Source: Blattamonas nauphoetae
Lineage: Eukaryota > Preaxostyla > Oxymonadida
Assembly (NCBI GenBank): GCA_033064195.1
Contig: JARBJD010000590.1
Coordinates: 1-30,943, forward strand
Direction of reading: 5' to 3'
DNA: 30,943 nucleotides
Shown: positions 17,419 to 26,567 of the stretch, in pieces
Layout: every line of letters begins with the position of its first letter
How positions within the stretch are numbered: position 1 is the stretch's first letter
Made by a program: the position numbers and the translations under genes
Notes under the pieces: model-generated
What the model saw: the letters and a program-made list of their open reading frames with translations, nothing else
Databases searched by the model: none
Told to the model about the DNA's origin: nothing

Positions 17419-19192
17419 ATGTGTTTATTTCCAGTCTGTGGGATCTGGATCATCGTGTGGATGGCCATTTTACCCAATTTGTTGGTTGGTTCATCTTTAG
17501 TTTGGAAGACCTCTCGCGTCATTTCCATCGCGCTGTCACTCCCGGACGAACACGTCAATTGCTGGGATTCCGGTCAGCATCACCTGCAATCAAATCAACA
17601 AAAGAAACCCAGAATTCTCAGCAAGAATATTCCCAAAATCAGGACCAAACCACGTGGATGACCATCTCCTTCATTTCTCACGATTCTCCCAGAAAATCAT
17701 CTCTTTCAACGACTCAGCCACTCGCCACCCCACATCACTCTGTTACCACTGCCTCTCATCCCCAAAAATTCCGCCCATCCCCATCATTATCCGAACTCAT
17801 CCTACCATTGAATCTCCAGCGCCAGATGCACCCATTGTCCTCAACTCTGTCCCCTCTCCAATATCTGTACATCCACACACGCAGCCAGGACACTTCACTC
17901 TTTTTCAAAACCGTCCCGACCTTCTCCAGAATTCCATCTCCACCTCGTTCTTGGCCGTCCCTCTCGAGGAGAAGAGATGGTGAGCAAAGCATGTAAAATC
18001 TCTTACAAGTATAAAATGACGAAATTTCAGCAAAACATCCGGTTTCGCCGCTGCTCTCGCTGACTTATCTCTTCCAACCCTTCCTCCCCAAACTCCACGT
18101 GATCTCTCTCATCACTCCATTGTCACTCACGTACTCAGGGCTGATCCTCGGCAACTCTGAAGAACTCGTCAGAAAGCGAAACCAATCCCCAAACACCCCC
18201 AAAAGCGGTAAACAGGAAGAAGACAGGCTTCCAAGCCAGCTCCACCTCGACCTGTTTCCACTCTCGTCCCTCCTTTCTCTCTCCTTCCCCTCATTTTCCA
18301 CCTCAAGGATTGATCCTCCAACCACCCCATCGCCAAACAAGATGAATCACTCCGACTTATCTCGTTTCAAATCAACTCGTCTCTCTTTCTCGTTCCGATA
18401 CACACCAAGTGCGCTGAAGGGATGCAACAACTTCAAAAAGAACCATTTTGCTCCAGCCGAGTCACAGCGAATCCACACAAAGACGTGGATCGAGCGACAG
18501 AAGAAATGGAGGGGTGTATGTTACTCAGTGCGGAAGAGTGTCTGGAAGCATTCATCACAGGATGTGATGACGACTACAGTGCGATGCTGGGTCGGCTGAA
18601 AGGGATGATGAAGAGCGGAAACACACTCAGAACGATGAACGAGGCGGTGAAGGATTATTATGTGGATTTGATGAGAGGTTTCATGTTTCAGCTGGAAGAG
18701 TATTTTTCGGCTGAAAGGACAGGACACACGTGGGGAAAAGATGAAGAAAGAGTCCGAGAGCGACAAGTGTCTCAGTTGGACAGTCTATATCGACTGATCC
18801 TTCTCTCCTTCCATCTCAACCGGCTTTCCTCGCATTTTCGCAGAAGCGCCCGCCCACTTTCTGTGCCCGAGTGAAGTCACTCGACGCTGTGCTCTTCGCA
18901 GCTGGCCTCGACAACCCTGCCCAGATCCAACCATCTCTCTGCACACTCCAAATGACGATCCAAACAGCTCTTAACCCATCTGTGCTCCTCAACCCACTTT
19001 TCCAGCTCACCCAGTCTCATCTTCCACAAACTTGGGTGACGTCGCCGTCTGCATGTCAAGTGTGGAATGCAACAACCAACATTCACATCCACATTGTTGC
19101 TGAGGAAGAGCTTCTCACTTCATTGCAGCTTGCTGATGGCAAGTTACATGCTTTTCTCTTCGTTTGTCTTGATTTTAGTGGTGTATTTCTCC
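17419..19192 (+). CDS. Multi-exon unknown gene, interrupted near its 3' end
   Basis: Consecutive plus-strand pieces read as one protein. SRVISIALSLPDEHVNCWDS (about 17500-17570) is followed by a Pro-rich frame starting DDHLLHFSRFSQKIISF and ending PLEEKR (17654-17979). A 51-bp intron leads to KTSGFAAALADLSLPTLPPQ. A frame with SAEECLEAFITGCDDDYSAM and KDYYVDLMRGFMFQLEEYF runs at 18422-18874, and SLDAVLFAAGLDNPAQIQPS to LLTSLQLADG follows at 18871-19142. Frame changes at about 18150-18420 and 18870 are either introns or one-base shifts. A 36-bp intron and 14 bp of exon then reach the 3.8-kb insertion. The middle part is helical and amphipathic, suggesting a cytosolic scaffold or tethering-type protein, but no family is recognised. 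It is cargo of the giant MULE. The likely remainder is at 23011-23054. Confidence 0.5.
17980..18030 (+). other. 51-bp intron
   Basis: Starts GTGAGC and ends AAATTTCAG. Removal joins LEEKR-C to KTSGFAAALADL in frame, with the split codon TG|C. Confidence 0.65.
19143..19178 (+). other. 36-bp intron
   Basis: Starts GTTACATG and ends GATTTTAG. Removal joins LADGN to GVFL, with the codon AA|T split across the junction. Confidence 0.5.
19184..19192. repeat. 9-bp target-site duplication, left copy (3.8-kb element)
   Basis: TATTTCTCC directly before the left TIR. The right copy, TACTTCTCC at 23002-23010, differs at one base. Confidence 0.7.
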
Positions 19193-19287
19193 GGGTAAGT
19201 ATAGAGACAGATCTGATTTTGTATACACACAGATCTGTCCGTTGGTATAGGCACAGATCTGCGGTATACACACAGATCTGACCTTTT
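19193..19287 (+). repeat. Left TIR of the 3.8-kb element
   Basis: Contains TATAGAGACAGATCTGATTT and three further CAGATCTG repeats spaced 20-28 bp. It pairs with 22907-23001. Confidence 0.85.
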
Positions 19288-19574
19288 TGTCTCTATTTTG
19301 GCTTATAATGTGTCTTATATGAATGAAAAAGACGAAGAATAGATGTAAAAGGATAAAAAGAAGAGTTTCAAGGTAAAATGAGAGCGATTGATGAGGCAGT
19401 CACGACAACTGTTTCAAAGGGTCGATCGCGTTCACGTTAGAAAGATTGGTTTCCCCGCAATATCTTCCGAAAGAATACAGGGAAAATGGTTCATGTTTCG
19501 AGCAAGCCTCTTTGTGAGTTTGGTTGACTCAGTTTCGAAGATCTTTTCGACGATATTTTGGATCACGATCTGGT
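19288..19574. other. No gene seen
   Basis: AT-rich stretch between the left TIR and the coiled-coil coding pieces. Only short open frames without motifs. Confidence 0.35.
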
Positions 19575-20720
19575 TCAATTCTGGCTCCTCTTCAAGGGCT
19601 GTGCCTTGCTTTGTTTGCTCATACGGGTGATTTGTTGGATCTTACAGTGGCAGAAAGACTGTGATTGCAGATACATGGCATCTAGCTTGTCGGCAACTTT
19701 GTTGATCTCGCGTGTCTCTTCTTTCACTTCTGCTTTGATATTTTTCTTTTGCATCGCCTCCATTCGGTGCTCCAACTCTTCTAATGTCTCTGTGCCCTCA
19801 GTCAACACAGTGTTTGATGCTCGATCGCCGATGGCCGCTTGTTGTTCACAACACCTTCTTCGCTCGCGCCGATGATGTGAAGAGCGAGAGAGGATTCGCA
19901 TCGATGATGGACAAAGTCTTCCGGTGCAGTGTTGATCCCTCCCCAGACGGTTTCAGATCTTCCTTTCCCTTGCAGTCTGGGCCGAAGGAAGTACCTCCAA
20001 ACTGATTACCAGGTGGTATTGACTCTTTGTATTTGTCTTTCTGAGGAAGAACAAATTGGTAGTCGTGTTTGTGCTTGGTTCGTTGTCGAGGTTCATCAGT
20101 GAAGATTCTTCGCCGGATTTGGAATCAGCAAGTGTGTCCGGTTCGATGTCTTCCTCGACGCCATGTTCTTCCTTGGCCAATATTTTGTCTTCTGTTCATT
20201 CCTTTCTTCTCCGCTCTTTCTCTCGCTTGATCTTGTCGCGCCAGAGCAGGACCGACTCTTTTCTCTTCTTGTTGAGGTATGGATGGCTGAAAGTGTTTGT
20301 CATGTATCCTTCGAGAACTTGGAGTAGGATGGCAGCTTCTTGGTTCATCTTCTTCCCAATTTTCAGCTTTCTTTCGATCTTCGCGCTCCTATTGTGTCTC
20401 TTCAAATTCAGTGACTTTGGAATCAAGATCCCGAACTTTCTGAAGAAGAGCAATTCGCTCCTCCTCCTTTTTGCGAAGAATATCTCTCATTTTATCGTTC
20501 CGAACGCCTTCTGTGTTTTTTTCGTTCTCCAGCTGAGTAAGCGGGACCAGCTGCATATATCCCTTTTCGTTTGTATTATCGAGTTTCTGTGAGGCTTCGA
20601 GCAATTCATTGTGATATTTCTTTTCAAGTGTCTTGTTGTGGCAGGCTTGGAGCTGTTTCCTCTGTTCGTTCACGCGCTGTGTGATTTCCTCTTCCGTTTC
20701 TTGTGCCTTTTAGTATCCAA
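19575..20720 (-). pseudogene. Coiled-coil protein, in several frames (captured, minus strand)
   Basis: Reading from the 5' end on the minus strand: NEQRKQLQACHNKTLEKKYH, ELLEASQKLDNTNEKGYMQL and RDILRKKEEERIALLQKVRD (20389-20673); then in a second frame KIERKLKIGKKMNQEAAILL and WRDKIKREKERRRKE (20196-20400); then in a third an acidic segment with EEHGVEEDIEPDTLADSKSG (19953-20180); then EELEHRMEAMQKKNIKAEVK and EINKVADKLDAMYLQ (19575-19850). Heptad-like Leu/Ile/Lys/Glu patterns predict coiled coils. One-base shifts or short introns divide the pieces. It could be a cytoskeletal or flagellar protein, as coiled coils often are, but no family is recognised. It lies inside the 3.8-kb element, which suggests capture. 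Confidence 0.5.
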
Positions 20721-21471
20721 CTCAGAGTAGTCTCTTTGTTCTCATTGGGGTTCAAAAAAGTTGATTAGGGGTAGTTCGCTATCCGTCCGAAATTTGCTCC
20801 GATCTTGCTTGATACTCGGACAGTCAGCAGTTTTCGTTGTTGAGTCCGCCCAGCCAAGTCTCTTGTCCATCCACCCATCGTTAACGTCATTTCTAAATGT
20901 GATTCCTCAAACTGCCTCCATATTCCAACAGATCCTGTCATCGTGAGATTGCAGTTCGAGATCTGACTACCAATTGATTAAGGTCATAAAAAATGACGCA
21001 GCACGACTAAGTAGGCATCATAATTGCCGACAACGTTCGTTACGGTTGTATATGGTGAGTAGGAACAGATCTGGAGCGTCATGAAGCACTTTTAAGCTTT
21101 TGTTCTCACAAAGCTGTTCAGAAGAAGAGGAAGAATTGAAATTCGGGACATGGAGGAGTTTGATGCATTTGAGAGTGATTTGGCATTTCGAAAAGCGTGT
21201 ATTTGCTTGGATCGCGAGTGAAAAGGAAATTATGGACCCATGCGATCGGATCACTCGAATCTTGCTTTATGTCGAAATATCAAACGGGCATCAAGTGAAT
21301 TCATCACCGTTTCACTCAATGGCATGACGCACAAGTCAATAATATCTTCTGTTGCAAGTTTGTTCTCCCTAAATTTCAAGCCGTTCCAGACCTGATTCAA
21401 AAAGAAGGTATCGACGAAATGGACTTTGTTTACAATAGAGAAGCAAAGACTGACATTAGGGATGTATTGTT
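20721..21471. other. Weak coding remnants only
   Basis: A plus-strand stretch MEEFDAFESDLAFRKACICL (about 21150-21220) and, in another frame, EIMDPCDRITRILLYVEISN (about 21228-21300) look like parts of one protein, but there is no clear start or end. Nothing is recognised in the rest. Confidence 0.3.
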
Positions 21472-21542
21472 TTGACGAGGGGGGACAAAATGACCCGGGA
21501 TATAGATTGCATTAGCAATCCAACCATCTCGTCTTCCACGGC

Positions 21543-21776
21543 CTTCCACTCCCCTCGCCCGCTGATGGCTTCCACTCTCCTCGCCCGCAAATGGCCTCAG
21601 CCCCCCTCGCCCTCAATTGGCCTCAGCTCCCCTCGCTCGAAATTGGCTTCCACTCCCCTCGCCCTCACACGCAATGCACTCCCCTCCCCTTCAAACGCAA
21701 TGCTCTCCCCTCCCCTTCAAACGCAATGCTCTCCCCTCCCCTTCAAACGCAATGCTCTCCCCTCCCCTTCAAACGC
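21543..21776 (+). repeat. Tandem array, nine 26-bp units
   Basis: Nine exact-length units, 234 bp in total. Examples are CTTCCACTCCCCTCGCCCGC plus 6 bases (units 1 and 5) and AATGCTCTCCCCTCCCCTTC plus 6 bases (units 7-9, identical). The first five units vary and the last four are almost identical, so the 3' end expanded most recently. Because 26 is not a multiple of three, all three forward frames stay open through it. It is pyrimidine-rich on the plus strand. Confidence 0.93.
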
Positions 21777-21929
21777 AATGCCTTCCCATCAACTCAAACA
21801 CTGTTCCATCCAAGCAGTTTCCTCCTCGGAAGGTTCGGATCTCCTCAACCAAATCGTCCCCACTCGCCACCCCATCTCATGTTTTTTCTACTGGACCTAC
21901 GCCTAGTCCTGGAAACACGAATTCATGAT

Positions 21930-22706
21930 GATTGAACTGCCAGAAAGGAAGTCACCAACAAAGCTGCTCTCCCTCTCGCCGATCTGGTGACAGGAGTTGG
22001 AAATATTGCAACTTTTGCAGATTGCGAAAAAGAAATCGCACTCCTCCGAGAATATTCACCTAAAGTTGACATACTACCAGATCTCAGAATGTTGGAAATC
22101 GAAATCAACGGATTCAGAGACATTCCATCCTCACAAGTGGAGGAGGTCAACAATCGTACAACATACTTTGTATAAACGTGCGAAGAACATCACCGGACTT
22201 ATTGTGGAGTTCGAGAGCGGTTCAGACATCACTCCACCACCCGTGTCTTGTTTGGGGTGCTACAGCAGGTGAAGAGGTATGATTTGGTCGACCAGCGGGT
22301 TATGTGGCCGATGGAGGAATCAGCACCGATCATAGCGGAGAACGAGCGCCGGACTCAAGCTGGGGAATGGTCAGAGTGGGAAACAGCAGAAATCAAGCAA
22401 ATCACACAAGAAAAAGCAGCAGCGATGGATAATGAGGAGGATAAAGAAGAAGAACAATCTGAAATCCTTGCAGAAGACGACATTGAAGGTGAACAATCTG
22501 AAGAAGAACCATCGCCTGCTCCGACCAACCACAGAGCACTCGCATCTCGCCGAAACACCTCCAGCCCCACCAAACACCCTCCCCAACCTCAGACACTCCC
22601 GCAACTCCCTATTTCTCCCCTCTCAACCCCTGTCGCCCTTTCTCCGATCCTCGCATTCGCCACCACTCCTGCACAACACCGCGTCATCAACAAAACTATG
22701 ACATGA
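21930..22706 (+). CDS. Acidic hypothetical protein, in two or three frames
   Basis: A first part reads ALPLADLVTGVGNIATFADC, EIALLREYSPKVDILPDLRM and RDIPSSQVEEVNNRTTYF (about 21960-22175). A second frame has YKRAKNITGLIVEFESGSDI (22170-22250). A third runs FGVLQQVKRYDLVDQRVMWP, an acidic stretch (DNEEDKEEEQSEILAEDDIE, about 22420-22490), then a Pro/Ser/Thr-rich tail to the TGA at 22704-22706. The sense is continuous, so introns or single-base shifts separate the frames. No domain is recognised. It is probably a captured host gene inside the 3.8-kb element. Confidence 0.42.
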
Positions 22707-22906
22707 ATCCTCCCTCATATCCGATCGCTGTCATCCCTCACCTCACCTTGTCACACCTGAGATGCGTTTTGAACTTATTGTGGCTAGATCAGTTCCTCTG
22801 GTCCAACTTTTTCGACAGTTGTGGTTTTAAAGGGGGTAGAGGGACATGCAATTTGTTTTGTTGATAAATCAGAGAAGAAATGTGTGAAATAGTCGAAAAT
22901 TATGAA

Positions 22907-23001
22907 CATATTGACAGATCTGTGTGCATCCGACAGATCTGTGCGTATACCAAATTTAGATCTGTGTGTATACAAAATCAGATCTGTCTCTATACATACC
23001 C
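22907..23001 (-). repeat. Right TIR of the 3.8-kb element
   Basis: Inverted match to 19193-19287, ending CAGATCTGTCTCTATACATA followed by CCC, with four CAGATCTG-type motifs. Confidence 0.85.
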
Positions 23002-23054
23002 TACTTCTCCCATTTCATGCAAGTTCTCATTCCACTCTAAACGAAGACAAGTGA
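23002..23054 (+). CDS. Probable 3' end of the 17.4-19.2 kb gene
   Basis: After the TSD copy (23002-23010) the sequence reads, in the frame carried over from 19192, PFHASSHSTLNEDK and a TGA at 23052-23054. This is a plausible short C-terminus, but too short to prove. Confidence 0.35.
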
Positions 23055-23772
23055 AGTGAAACAAAGATAAGATCAACCCGTGATGCTCTTCTCGACAAAG
23101 AGAGGAAGAGGGTAGACTCTAGGAGGACAGGAATGAGTTCACTGATTGACATGATGAGTGCTGAGAACAGTCGACACAGATCCCGATCTACTCAGCCTCT
23201 TCCCTGTCCGTCTTCTCGACTCCTCAACGAAGAGTGGGAGGAGGATCGACACAGTTGTGATGACTGTCACTCTGACCTGCCACCAGTTGTCTGCGTGAGA
23301 GCGATCAGTCTACAAACGAACGACGGTGACGTGGATGTCAGGTTGAGAGTGTGTGGCTGACACGTCGCACAGAATGATCCGAGCGAAGGATCCCGACGGG
23401 AAAGGGTCGAACGGACGACAATGCCCGGTTTCCTCGAGAAGAGAAACAATGAAGGAACCAAGTGGAGAGAATATAAATCCATTCTGAGATATCACTTCTG
23501 CCATTTCAGGAACCTGATCGCGAGAAGATGAGAAGAAGAAAAAGAATAGAAACATATTGACAGATTGAGTCTATCAGCATGGTGAATATTTGATCTTCCG
23601 CCTGTTCCAGCGAATCACTTGCAGTTGATATCGAATCTGTCACACGTTGGGCAAAGAATGAACGACAGCCACGATTTCCCGCGGTAAGATGGATTGTACA
23701 GTCTCAAATGGAGAAAATATCATTTGCGAAAGCCAATAAAGAGCATTCGTCTCGTGTGTGATGGTCATTTTT
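23055..23772. other. No supported gene
   Basis: Between the end of the nested gene and the right MULE TIR. An open frame of 75 codons (23133-23360) and opposite-strand frames overlap each other and show no motif. Confidence 0.3.
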
Positions 23773-24002
23773 GGGACTCAGGAGTGAAAGTCACCCAATC
23801 TACCAACTACACCAGTCGATCATTTTTTCATCAAGAAACTTCAGTACAGATATCATTTTAAAACACCAACTTTTTTTTGAGTTTTCCAACTTTTTTTGAG
23901 ATTTCCAACTTTTTTTCAGATATCCAACTTTTGTTCAGATATCCAACTTTTGTTCAGTTTTAGAACTTTACTCAAGAAAACCAACTTCAAATTGAGGCAG
24001 CC
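23773..24002 (-). repeat. Right TIR of the giant MULE
   Basis: Inverted match to 2561-2805, ending AAATTGAGGCAGCC at 24002. It contains about four of the 17-19-bp tandem units (23867-23960) and the A-box half of the tRNA-like sequence, but not its T arm. Confidence 0.88.
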
Positions 24003-24011
24003 CTGGAAGTC
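24003..24011. repeat. 9-bp target-site duplication, right copy (21.4-kb MULE)
   Basis: CTGGAAGTC, identical to 2552-2560, directly outside the right TIR. Confidence 0.88.
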
Positions 24012-26184
24012 ATGAAGTGTTTCTGGAGGGACAAGATGTGGGAGCTGTCATTTCTGATGATTGGACGAGTCTGATTGGGACGAACACCACGATGACTAAA
24101 GCTCAGTTGGAGCAAGTTTTTTTGGTCAGATTCGACAAACACGACGAACATCGGACCGCTTGGGTATCATTTGCAGGCATCTGAGTAGTCCCATCAAAAT
24201 AGGTAAAACTGGGATCAATTGATGTCAGTGCCTAAATTTGGACTGAGATCAAATTTCAACTCTTTTCCTTTGAGATTTTCTCATTATCACTTCATTAATC
24301 ATGTTCAATTCACTTCTTGTTTTCACATAATGCTCTTCAATATTTCAGACAGCTCTTATTTCCCAAAAACACGCACGATCACAATCACCAACACTTCTTT
24401 TTTCGATGTATTCCCTTCATTGACTTTAGTCAGTGAGAAAAAACCATCAAAGAAGACATAATAACGCATTATCGACTTGTTTTTATAATTATTGTTGTAG
24501 AACAAACTGAAACAGCAGCACCCAAAGTTTGCATTTTCATGATCTATGAAGTGACCATTTTCCTTTTTACTTTTTTTTCCATTCAAATATCATATATAAG
24601 AAGACTTTTTTGAAATGAAAGAAACGAAATGGTATTGTAGGTATTTAGTGGGATCAGATCCGACTGGGATCACTGGGATCAAATCAGAAGCCTGATCATT
24701 TGTATCCACACACGAATGGAGCTGTGTTTATGTCGGAAGGGTTCTGGGATCATGGAAAGTGTGGTCAGGAGCGTCTTCCTTGCTCGTCACTCGATTTCGC
24801 CTTCTCGCTGCTCACACGAAGACCGAAATCAGCCTGGGCTCAAACATCACTCTCTCAACTCTTCTCGAATGCCTCGAGACAGGTGCGTTGATCTCTTCGT
24901 CTTCTGAGGCATCACTGCTTTTTGAATCTGATGGACAGATAATTGTGGAAGTTGGCTCACTCACTTTGTCATCGATTGACATCACACTTCCCTCATCGCT
25001 CTCACAGTCTCTGCTCGTTGTGAAAGGAAGCACACTGACCCTCTCCAGCACAGTGACGATCACGACCCCTCCCTCAGCCGCTCACACGGCGTCGCTGATC
25101 AAAATGGAAGGAGCATCGACAATGTCTGTGTCTACTGGCTGTGAATTCAAAACGATCTCGCAGACAGAAAGTGGAGGAGGGGCGTTCCTGAGCACAAATG
25201 GAAACAACAACCAGATTCTTTCCATCGCAAGTAGCTCGTTCGAGTCAGTGTCGTCGGTTGGAGATGGAGGAGTGATTCTGGCTCAACTGGGAGCAGGATC
25301 GAAACTGACGGTTGCAGACACGACATTCAAATTGTATTCGTCGTCTGGGAAGGGAGGAGCTTTGTCGATTGTGCTCTCATCGACAGGTTCATTCGCTGTT
25401 GAAGCAGGGACGTCATTCGAATCATGGTCAGCGATTATGAGTGGATCTGCAGTGTTTGTGGAAGCACAGTCACTGGCCTCAGCCATCACCAAAACCAGCA
25501 GCGCCGGTGGACATGCATCGAGGATGGAACACAGTGAACTCGTCAGACGATATTCCTCTTGTGCTGTTCCTGGCTGATGTGAGATCGACAGGATTCGCAA
25601 GTTCGAGTGGGTCCGATGGGGAGCTATGTGGCTTCTCTGTGAATCCTTGCTCGTCAATCGATCTTGTTCAGACCCGACTAGCAGCGAATGGATCAAAAAC
25701 AGAAGGAAAGCTGAAGCCAATCACAATCGAACTCCAAACTGGACTTGCACAATCGACGCCGTTTTCGTGTGGTGGACACAAAGCGACGATCACTGGAAAC
25801 ACAATCACACTCTCGAAGACGGGTCAGTTCACAACATCCTCAGCCAACTCTGTGCTGACTCTCTCCTCGCTAACCATCCTCTTCGCCTCTTCGCAGACCA
25901 AACCAGCCATTTCAGTGTCGTTGGGGAAGATTGTGGTTTCTGGTTGCACAATCAGGAATGGAGATGCAGACATTCCTGCCGTGTTTGGATCGGTTTCGGG
26001 AGGGCTGTTGGAACTGAGTGGGACGAACACGATGAAATTGGTGTCCCCTTCCTCCTCGCTCTTCGATGTGACATCTGGGACTCTGAAGATAGGATCAGGA
26101 ACGGCACTGACTCACTCAACCACACAACGGACATCATCTCTGTTCGTTCTGAATGGAGGAACGACTCTCTCCTCGACAGCCTGA
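24012..26184 (+). CDS. Beta-helix surface protein, 3' half
   Basis: It continues from 2560 as HEVFLEGQDVGAVISDDWTS and TTMTKAQLEQVF. A run of seven Ts (24117-24123) shifts the frame, after which DSTNTTNIGPLGYHLQASE reads to a TAG at 24186-24188. Some 470 bp of AT-rich sequence follow, perhaps an intron or another insertion. At about 24700 the next module starts (CGQERLPCSSLDFAFSLLT). It shifts frame near 24820 to TEISLGSNITLSTLLECLET and long Ser/Thr-rich beta-strand repeats, then shifts again near 25490 to DDIPLVLFLADVRSTGFAS, a second CG-x5-PC motif (LCGFSVNPCSSID) and further repeats up to TGA at 26182-26184. The three CG/PC modules suggest repeating beta-helix units, as in BspA-like or pectate-lyase-fold surface proteins. 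No C-terminal membrane anchor is seen. The shifts may be sequence errors or decay. Confidence 0.72.
24189..24690. other. Gap inside the beta-helix gene
   Basis: About 500 bp of AT-rich sequence without coding sense separating two modules of the beta-helix gene. ACTGGGATCAA occurs near both ends (24206-24216 and about 24672-24682), which could be an insertion footprint, but I could not establish terminal repeats. A long intron is the other option. Confidence 0.3.
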
Positions 26185-26549
26185 AGTGGATTGTTCAGAT
26201 CTCGTCCACTCAAATCAAAGCAAGACAAATATAAGCGAGGAACTGATCCAATATGGCAGCTATCACTTTTTTATCGAGGAGAGGATGTTTAGCTCGATCA
26301 AGTGCCCGTAACTGTTTTTCCGAACATTTGAGGAATTACTCTCCGAAAATAAGAGTGAGAGAGCTGAAGTGCAATGATAATAAATCAATTGTGGCATATC
26401 CTAAGGAAATTCAAGGATTCTTTGGTTAATGATTCGAATTTCCGTTGTTTTGAAACCACTTCGGAGAAATAGTATCTCTCGACTATGGGTTCGGTAATTT
26501 CTCCGGTCAGTGACCGTCAGTACTTTTCGGTGAAAACTGACCGGTCAGT
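26185..26549. other. 3' flank of the beta-helix gene and subterminal hAT repeats
   Basis: Non-coding. From about 26500 it carries several GGTCAGT, GACCG and CTGACC motifs in both orientations, the subterminal repeat region of the outer element. Confidence 0.5.
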
Positions 26550-26567
26550 GCCGGTCAGACAAGCCTA
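26550..26567 (-). repeat. Right terminal inverted repeat of the hAT-like element
   Basis: GCCGGTCAGACAAGCCTA, the perfect reverse complement of 907-924. Confidence 0.8.

Larger units (their letters stand above)
19193..23001. mobile_element. 3.8-kb non-autonomous MULE-like element nested in the giant MULE
   Basis: The TIRs begin GGGTA(A/T)GTATAGAGACAG and match over about 95 bp (19193-19287 and 22907-23001 inverted). Each carries four copies of an ACAGATCTG motif. A 9-bp TSD with one mismatch flanks the unit. It has no transposase. Its interior holds a minus-strand coiled-coil gene, a plus-strand acidic protein gene and a 26-bp tandem array, none of them transposon-like, so it resembles a Pack-MULE that has captured host sequence. 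Its TIRs share no sequence with those of the 21.4-kb element, so it belongs to another family. It sits in the last exon of the 17.4-19.2 kb gene. Confidence 0.75.
2561..24002. mobile_element. 21.4-kb Mutator-like element (giant MULE) with host-gene cargo
   Basis: The ends are inverted repeats beginning GGCTGCCTCAATTT on both sides (left TIR 2561-2805, right TIR 23773-24002), with a perfect 9-bp TSD. A MULE transposase gene with its catalytic triad lies near the middle. The rest is a P-type ATPase, several minus-strand coding remnants at 3-7 and 12 kb, plus-strand coding pieces at 14.8-19.2 kb, an 828-bp MITE and a second 3.8-kb MULE-like element. The insertion splits the beta-helix gene: codon AGT-C|AT continues in frame from 2560 to 24012. 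Plant Pack-MULEs and giant MULEs carry host gene pieces, but usually in smaller units; here about 13 kb of non-self sequence would be cargo. The unit could have moved whole, or it may have grown by capture and later insertions. The TIR copies differ by scattered substitutions and in repeat number. Confidence 0.83.
907..26567. mobile_element. hAT-like non-autonomous element carrying a beta-helix gene
   Basis: Both ends carry the same 18-bp inverted repeat, TAGGCTTGTCTGACCGGC (907-924, and reverse-complemented at 26550-26567), flanked by a perfect 8-bp direct repeat. An 8-bp TSD with short TIRs starting TAG, plus repeated subterminal GGTCAGT/ACTGACC motifs inside both ends (931-945 and about 26503-26558), is the hAT superfamily pattern. 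Removing the later 21.4-kb MULE leaves about 4.2 kb, and its only recognisable gene is the beta-helix surface protein. There is no hAT transposase, so the element would need one from elsewhere. The start of the gene is about 250 bp inside the left end, and its last stop is about 380 bp inside the right end. The call rests on ends and TSD; the superfamily name is inference. Confidence 0.72.

Noticed and set aside
21543-21935. Repeat proteins encoded by the 26-bp array
   Set aside because: All three forward frames are open because of the unit length. There is no sign that any one of them is selected.
2561-24002. Polinton/Maverick-type element because of its size and long TIRs
   Set aside because: The TSD is 9 bp rather than 6. 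I see no polymerase, integrase or capsid-type genes, and the recognisable transposase is of the MULE family.
2561-24002. LTR retroelement or two solo repeats
   Set aside because: The terminal repeats are inverted, not direct, and no reverse transcriptase was seen. A shared TSD would not be expected for two independent insertions.
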